From Oscillospiraceae bacterium (GTDB taxonomy: Bacteria; Bacillota; Clostridia; Oscillospirales; Ruminococcaceae): a stretch of 6,061 bases of DNA. Below, piece after piece: positions 1-4,105 of the stretch. The stretch's first letter is position 1. Every line of letters begins with the position of its first letter. A program made the translations under genes and the position numbers. A model generated the notes under the pieces. It saw only the letters and a program-made list of their open reading frames with translations, had not been told where the DNA came from and did not search any database. The stretch covers positions 1-6,061 of the forward strand of contig JAFLUJ010000033.1 of the NCBI GenBank assembly GCA_022511485.1. Reading direction: 5' to 3'.

Positions 1-1
1 C

Positions 2-274
2 AAAAATGAGATCAGCGTCCGTGCAGGCGGCGACGAATTTTATCTGATCGGTGTCGGACAGTATACAGAGGATGATATGCAGCAGCGTATAGATGAATTT
101 GTCAGCCTCATAGAAAGAAAAAATAACGACTATGAAAAGCCGTATAAGGTGACTGCAAGTATCGGAGCGGCACTGCGTAAGGTGGAAAAATCACTTAATG
201 TTGAGGATGTCATATGCGAAGCTGATGAAAGAATGTATCAGTACAAAATAAGCAGAAAAAAGCAAAGGCAATAA
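2..274 (+). CDS. GGDEF domain protein, probable diguanylate cyclase (3' end only)
   Basis: This is the C-terminal 90 residues of a protein whose start lies left of the window. The frame opens with a canonical active-site loop, RAGGDEFYLIG (GGDEF at about visible residues 9-13). It then shows the other hallmarks of the fold: a V-T-A-S-I-G-A strand and the ADERMYQYK helix near the C-terminus. In this family two GGDEF domains condense two GTP into cyclic di-GMP, and the intact signature suggests an active cyclase. The allosteric I-site (RxxD five residues before GGDEF) is only partly visible. The residue at its Asp position is Glu, so product inhibition may be weak or absent. The protein ends ten residues after the ADERMYQYK helix, so nothing follows the GGDEF domain. 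The sensory N-terminus is outside the window. It is convergent with the minus-strand operon, and its last codons form one arm of the terminator hairpin. Confidence 0.93.
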   Translation, partial: KNEISVRAGGDEFYLIGVGQYTEDDMQQRIDEFVSLIERKNNDYEKPYKVTASIGAALRKVEKSLNVEDVICEADERMYQYKISRKKQRQ

Positions 275-289
275 AACCTTTGCTTTTTT
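256..289. terminator. Bidirectional rho-independent terminator between convergent genes
   Basis: The left arm at 256-268 (AAAAAAGCAAAGG) is perfectly complementary to 277-289 (CCTTTGCTTTTTT), giving a 13-bp stem with an 8-nt loop. Each strand therefore has a hairpin ending in six T, so it can stop the plus-strand GGDEF transcript and the minus-strand antitoxin transcript. The left arm lies inside the last codons of the GGDEF gene and its TAA stop is in the loop. The antitoxin stop codon is only two bases beyond the other arm. The structure is read directly from sequence; termination in both directions is inferred. Confidence 0.88.
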
Positions 290-290
290 C

Positions 291-512
291 TTATTCAGCA
301 TATTTGTCAAGATTATCCCAATCAATTTCGTCATCAGAAACAAAACCACTTGACTCTGCTTCATCAATTCGTCTGCGTTCTTCCGGAGTAACCTTAGTAA
401 AATCAGGATCCCATGCAAGCACAAATCGCTTTATAGTCTCAAATGCAAGCTCCTGTTCATGTTCCGGGAGCATTTCATACAGTTCAATCATCTGCTGGGT
501 TTTTGGTAACAT
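291..512 (-). CDS. Small acidic protein, probable antitoxin of the adjacent RelE/ParE-type toxin
   Basis: A 73-residue protein with many acidic residues, especially in the C-terminal half (DEAESSGFVSDDEIDWDNLD, about residues 50-69). The N-terminal half (about 1-35) looks helical. No helix-turn-helix or ribbon-helix-helix is evident by eye. The ending resembles small Firmicutes proteins commonly encoded beside RelE-family toxins, where an acidic tail wraps around the basic toxin. The antitoxin role therefore rests mainly on size, charge and position. The start is supported by AGGAGG at 526-521, eight bases before the ATG. That ribosome binding site directly abuts the toxin's TAA stop, so the two are almost certainly co-translated. 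The gene is second in the pair, the reverse of the classic relBE order. It could instead be an unrelated hypothetical protein. Confidence 0.75.
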   Translation of the reverse strand: MLPKTQQMIELYEMLPEHEQELAFETIKRFVLAWDPDFTKVTPEERRRIDEAESSGFVSDDEIDWDNLDKYAE

Positions 513-526
513 ATAAGCGACCTCCT

Positions 527-787
527 TTATTTATAAATATCTCCTCTTGATCCTATATCTATAATATATAATATTTCCAACTCATTGTCAATATCATACC
601 GATAAATAATGCGATATTTGCCTGCACGTAAGCGCATACGTCCATCATTATATCCCTGCATAGGTTTTATATCTCCTTTCGGAGGATTATGTGTAAGACC
701 ATTTATGGCTTCTCTTATATTTTGTGCTGTCGCCCGCTGAATTTTAGCTAAAAATTTTAAAGCACTTTTTGAATATTTGATTTTCAT
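527..787 (-). CDS. RelE/ParE superfamily toxin of a type II toxin-antitoxin module
   Basis: An 86-residue basic protein with the RelE/ParE fold signature: an N-terminal strand (MKIKYSKSALKFL), two helices, then the RMRLRAGKYRIIY core and a final IIDIGSRGDIY strand. Against E. coli RelE, which cleaves ribosome-bound mRNA, the conserved residues align as Arg59 (RelE Arg61), Arg81 (Arg81) and Tyr85 (Tyr87), with Arg50, Arg52 and Arg54 as further basic residues. The catalytic set thus looks intact and mRNA cleavage is the likely activity, although ParE-type gyrase inhibition cannot be excluded by eye. I start at 787 because AGGAGG lies 10 bases upstream. An ATG at 814 would add nine unalignable residues and has no comparable site. 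The gene begins 23 bases after the phosphoesterase stop and ends 14 bases before the putative antitoxin, so it is toxin-first. Confidence 0.88.
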   Translation of the reverse strand: MKIKYSKSALKFLAKIQRATAQNIREAINGLTHNPPKGDIKPMQGYNDGRMRLRAGKYRIIYRYDIDNELEILYIIDIGSRGDIYK

Positions 788-791
788 TAAT

Positions 792-804
792 AGCGTTCCT
801 CCTG
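792..804 (-). promoter_or_regulatory. Ribosome binding site that fixes the toxin start at 787
   Basis: On the minus strand the sequence AGGAGGAACG lies just before the ATG at 787-785, with about 10 bases between AGGAGG and the start codon. It is downstream of the alternative ATG at 814-812, which therefore cannot use it. This supports an 86-residue toxin rather than 95 residues. Confidence 0.75.
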
Positions 805-810
805 CCTTAT

Positions 811-1698
811 TCATCGAGAGATAATATCAATTACAACGACCTCCGGGGGGTCAAAGACACGGGGGAGGATATTTTTGCAAAGACCACGGCTGACTATCAT
901 TTCTGTAGAACCATCTGCAAGAAGATACTCCCCTCCGGCGTATTTTGGGAGAAGTCCCTGATCCGGAGCATACAGCCCATTTAAAATAGCGGAGCGTCTT
1001 CCCTTGCCGTGAGTGGAGATCAAAGTCACTCCGGAGCTTTCAATAAGCTTGTTTCCATTGCCGAACCAGGGAATAAGCACCTGCCCTCCGTGAGCGTGAC
1101 CGGATACAACAAGATCAAAGCCATTGTTTTTATAGATCTCCACAAGGTCGGGACGATGGGACATTAACACTGTGAAAATGCCGTCCCCGGTTTCCTGACA
1201 GACTTTTTCAAGCTGCTCCTCCGGCATTGAATTATCCACGCCGGAAATACGTATTTGTTGCCCCCCTGCATCAAAAATCACGCTGTCTCCCTCTAAAACG
1301 GTCACTCCGCAGGAGCGTACCAGCTCTTTTATGATCTCCACCTCTCCGGACCATTCTTCATGATTTCCTGTAACATAGAAGCAGGGATATTTTTTTCCTA
1401 TAATAGAAAGCAGCTCTTTTGTATGCTTGTGAGGACGAATATTCTCGGCGATGTCTCCGGCAAGGAGTATCACATCCGGGGACTGAGCGTCAATAACATC
1501 GGTAAGCACTTTATGATCTTTTCCGTAGCTGCTGCTGTGGAAATCCGTAAGCAGGACGATCCGCACCGGCTTGTCGATCTTATCGGAAACGACTTCATAA
1601 ACAGGCAGAGAAATTCCTGTATCAAGCGCTATAGTAATAAGGATAAGCAGCCATCCGATGATGATGTATGTAATTCTGTAATTAAAAAGCTTTTTCAT
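811..1698 (-). CDS. Membrane-anchored calcineurin-like metallophosphoesterase (YkuE-type)
   Basis: A 295-residue protein with one N-terminal hydrophobic segment (about residues 9-25) preceded by a basic KKLFNYR stretch, so it is probably membrane-anchored with its catalytic domain outside the cytoplasm. The two-metal phosphoesterase motifs appear in order: TDFH (Asp52, His54), AGD (Asp82), GNHE (Asn112, His113), SHRPD (His181) and SGHAHGGQ (His201, His203). The later GLYAPDQG and SRGL segments are typical of the YkuE/YaeI branch. All metal ligands are present, so the enzyme should be active. Relatives act on phosphate esters, and some are linked to cell-envelope lipids, but the substrate here is not evident. 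It starts 7 bases after the fucosidase stop. No Shine-Dalgarno is visible (upstream is A/T only), which suggests translational coupling to the fucosidase. Confidence 0.92.
   Translation of the reverse strand: MKKLFNYRITYIIIGWLLILITIALDTGISLPVYEVVSDKIDKPVRIVLLTDFHSSSYGKDHKVLTDVIDAQSPDVILLAGDIAENIRPHKHTKELLSIIGKKYPCFYVTGNHEEWSGEVEIIKELVRSCGVTVLEGDSVIFDAGGQQIRISGVDNSMPEEQLEKVCQETGDGIFTVLMSHRPDLVEIYKNNGFDLVVSGHAHGGQVLIPWFGNGNKLIESSGVTLISTHGKGRRSAILNGLYAPDQGLLPKYAGGEYLLADGSTEMIVSRGLCKNILPRVFDPPEVVVIDIISR
821..829 (-). promoter_or_regulatory. Possible internal extended -10 element for the toxin-antitoxin pair
   Basis: The minus strand reads TGATATTAT at 829-821, which fits an extended -10 (TG-N-TATTAT). 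It lies inside the last codons of the phosphoesterase gene, about 34 bases before the toxin ATG. No good -35 hexamer is seen 17 bases upstream, where the sequence is C-rich. If real, it would let the pair be transcribed independently of the fucosidase promoter. Weak evidence. Confidence 0.25.
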
Positions 1699-1705
1699 AA
1701 AATTA

Positions 1706-3997
1706 TTATTTGAATTTTACATTATAAAGTTTATCCGGACTTGTTGCAAAGCATACTGTATCCCCATCATCGGAAACGGAGATCGACTGTCCCTCGCAGG
1801 ATACCGTCATTCCGCTGCCAACAAGACGACAGAGATTTCCGCACTTTGAGTATACAGTCATTTCAGTGACCTTTCCATCTGACCATTTAAAGTCCAGCTC
1901 GAAGCCGCCGCGAGCCACCATTCCCTGTACAGAGCCCCTTTCCCAATCCTTTGGTATCGCAGGGAGAACGTGTATCTCGCCGCTGTGGCTTTGCATTATT
2001 GCTTCGGAAATACCTGCTCCTCCTCCGAAGTTTCCGTCTATCTGGAAAGGCGGATGCATATCGAGCATATTAATATTTGTTGAGTGGGAAAGCAGCGACC
2101 GGATATTTTCACCCACCTGCTCACCGTCGTGAAGTCTCGCCCACATATTTATTATCCATGCTCTTGACCAGCCGGTGTGTCCGCCGCCATGCTCGAGACG
2201 ACGCTCTATTGTAGCTTCCGCAGCAGCAGCAAGCTCGGTCGTATGACGCTTTGTTATCATATCGGAGGGATATAAAGCAAACAGCTGGGAAATATGACGA
2301 TGTCCCGGCTCTGCTTCGTCGTAGTCCTCCGCCCATTCCATTATCTGACCGTATTTGCCGATCTCCGGCTTGGGAAGCTTCTCCCGGAGCTCCTTCACCT
2401 TTTCGATGAACTCCTCATCATCTGCGGACTTCACCGCCGGGTCAAGAATTTCGGAGCTTTCAATAACCGCCGTAAAGAGGGTATAAAGTATCTGACTGTC
2501 CATGGAGGGACCCTGACAAAGAGTGCCCTTTTCGCCGTCTTTGGTGATGTACGTATTTTCCGGAGAAACAGAAGGACTTGTTACCATTCTGCCCTTGCCG
2601 TCGGGGGTAAGGAAGTCCAGAAAGAACTCCACAGCCTCACGCATTGTGTCATACTTCTCCGCAAGGAAAAGCTTGTCGCCGGTAAAGAGGAAGTGTTCAT
2701 AAATATGTGTACAAAGCCATGCCATTCCCATAGGCCAAAGAGTTGCGGGAAGCCATCTGTCCTGGGGAGCAGTGTCTCCCCAGATGTCAGTATTATGATG
2801 GCAGACCGTTCCGCCGCAGCGGTACATTTCACGGGCAGTAACACGACCGTTTTCACGCATACGCTCTATGTGGTCAAAAAGGGGAGTGTGACACTCACTG
2901 AGGTTCTGGATCTCCGCACCCCAGTAGTTCATTTCCGTGTTGATGTTGATGGTGTATTTGCAGCCCCATGCAGGCCACATATCCTTGTTCCATATACCTT
3001 GGAGATTCATTGGCAGAGTGCCCTCCCTGCTTCCGGAGATCATAAGGTAGCGGGAAAAATTAAAATACATCTCAATAAGCTTGTTGTCCCTGCCGCCCTC
3101 CCGGACTTTTTCAAGACGCTTATTTACGGGAAGCTCAGCGTTTCCGCCGCTGTTGTCGGAAAGCTCAAGGCTGCATCTGTTGTACAGCTTTTTATAGTCT
3201 GCAATATGCCATGCGGTAAGACTTTCCGCACCCTTTCTGATGGCAGTCTTAGCCTGACTTATTGCAAGCATTTCGTGACCTCCGCTGCGGAAAGCAGTCT
3301 GACAGGCAATGACAACAATTGCAGAATCAGCGCCCTCCACCTGCAAACGGTTGGAGTCGGTATAAGCCTTTCCTCCCACAGAGGAACAGGAAAGAGCTGT
3401 CGAATAAGGGATACCGTCCGACATTGTAAAAATAACAGTGGAATCATCGTAGGCTTCGTTTTTGTCGTAGTCGTCGTCCTTTCCGTCGATGTAAGCACAG
3501 AAGCCTATAGATCCTTTTTTATCCGCAGTAAAAATGATCGTCATTACATTATCGGGGGCGGAAACAAAAATCTTTCTGCTGAAATTTACTCCGCCGCTTG
3601 TCCATGTAATTTCGCAGACAGCCTTACTTATATCAAGAGTGCGCTTGTAATTTGTGTACTCCTCAGCGCCTCCCTGCCAGATGTGCAGGTCTCCCATGGG
3701 ATGATAGTGACGCTGATTTTCGTTTCTGCCGTAGAAGGCGTCCTCGCAGACCTTTTCTGCTTCCACAGGCTTTCCGTCCCGGATGAGCTGACGTATTTTT
3801 TCAAGATTCGGATATGCTTTGGGATTGTTCCTTTTACGGAAGCCTCCCGACCATATGGAATCCTCGTTAAGCTGGATAAGCTCGTCAGTGGGTTTTCCGA
3901 AGATCATTCCGCCGATCCTGCCGTTTCCGACGGGAAGAGCTTCGTCCCAGTTTGAAGCAGGGGAATCATACCATAAAATATCAGACAGACGGTTCAT
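1706..3997 (-). CDS. GH95 family alpha-L-fucosidase, cytoplasmic
   Basis: A full-length 763-residue glycoside hydrolase family 95 enzyme (the family is usually about 750-800). It opens with the family's N-terminal motif, EALPVGNGRIGGMIFG (about 19-34), in the beta-sandwich. The (alpha/alpha)6 catalytic barrel follows, with YTININTEMNYW (348-359), HNTDIWGDTAP (401-411), SPSVSPEN (474-481) and FQIDGNFGG (651-659). By comparison with Bifidobacterium bifidum AfcA, Glu480 should be the general acid, Asp654 the base, and Asn351/Asn353 the paired asparagines that help activate water. All are present. Characterised members invert the anomeric centre and mostly cleave terminal alpha-1,2-fucose, though some act on alpha-L-galactose. 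There is no signal peptide, so it should act on imported oligosaccharides. AAAGGAG lies just before the ATG. It is first in a four-gene unit with its own promoter. Confidence 0.96.
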   Translation of the reverse strand: MNRLSDILWYDSPASNWDEALPVGNGRIGGMIFGKPTDELIQLNEDSIWSGGFRKRNNPKAYPNLEKIRQLIRDGKPVEAEKVCEDAFYGRNENQRHYHPMGDLHIWQGGAEEYTNYKRTLDISKAVCEITWTSGGVNFSRKIFVSAPDNVMTIIFTADKKGSIGFCAYIDGKDDDYDKNEAYDDSTVIFTMSDGIPYSTALSCSSVGGKAYTDSNRLQVEGADSAIVVIACQTAFRSGGHEMLAISQAKTAIRKGAESLTAWHIADYKKLYNRCSLELSDNSGGNAELPVNKRLEKVREGGRDNKLIEMYFNFSRYLMISGSREGTLPMNLQGIWNKDMWPAWGCKYTININTEMNYWGAEIQNLSECHTPLFDHIERMRENGRVTAREMYRCGGTVCHHNTDIWGDTAPQDRWLPATLWPMGMAWLCTHIYEHFLFTGDKLFLAEKYDTMREAVEFFLDFLTPDGKGRMVTSPSVSPENTYITKDGEKGTLCQGPSMDSQILYTLFTAVIESSEILDPAVKSADDEEFIEKVKELREKLPKPEIGKYGQIMEWAEDYDEAEPGHRHISQLFALYPSDMITKRHTTELAAAAEATIERRLEHGGGHTGWSRAWIINMWARLHDGEQVGENIRSLLSHSTNINMLDMHPPFQIDGNFGGGAGISEAIMQSHSGEIHVLPAIPKDWERGSVQGMVARGGFELDFKWSDGKVTEMTVYSKCGNLCRLVGSGMTVSCEGQSISVSDDGDTVCFATSPDKLYNVKFK

Positions 3998-4033
3998 AGG
4001 TATCTCCTTTCAGAAGCTGTGTTATTTATACTT

Positions 4034-4062
4034 AGTATATCACAGGTTATGGAAAAAAGCAA
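4034..4062 (-). promoter_or_regulatory. Extended -10 promoter for the fucosidase operon
   Basis: On the minus strand, -35 TTGCTT (4062-4057) and -10 TATACT (4039-4034) are separated by exactly 17 bases, with TG one base before the -10 (TGATATACT). The -10 matches five of six sigma-70/SigA consensus positions and the -35 matches three, which the extended -10 can offset. Transcription would start near 4027, about 30 bases before the fucosidase ATG. The leader includes the AAAGGAG ribosome binding site at about 4011-4005. No clear operator palindrome is seen. The -35 overlaps the T-tract of the upstream gene's terminator. Confidence 0.65.
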
Positions 4063-4090
4063 GGGGACTGAAATTTTCAGCAGTCCCCTT
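4054..4090 (-). terminator. Rho-independent terminator of the subtilase gene
   Basis: The inverted repeat AAGGGGACTG (4061-4070) and CAGTCCCCTT (4081-4090) forms a perfect 10-bp GC-rich stem with a 10-base loop. On the minus strand it is followed by GCTTTTTT. It lies 16 bases after the subtilase stop codon. No T-tract follows on the plus strand, so it works in one direction only. It separates subtilase transcription from the fucosidase operon. Confidence 0.9.
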
Positions 4091-4105
4091 AGGAAAAGAT
4101 CAATT

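Noticed and set aside
788..814. Nine-residue N-terminal extension of the toxin from the ATG at 814, overlapping the phosphoesterase stop
   Set aside because: The ATGA overlap looks attractive, but the AGGAGG site lies downstream of it and fits the ATG at 787. The RelE fold also begins at MKIKYS.
2294..3955. A 553-codon open frame on the plus strand opposite the fucosidase gene
   Set aside because: It lies wholly antisense to a gene with clear GH95 motifs. Its translation shows no domain, is rich in Val/Ser/Leu/His, and has no good ribosome binding site. It is a by-product of the codon use of the real gene.
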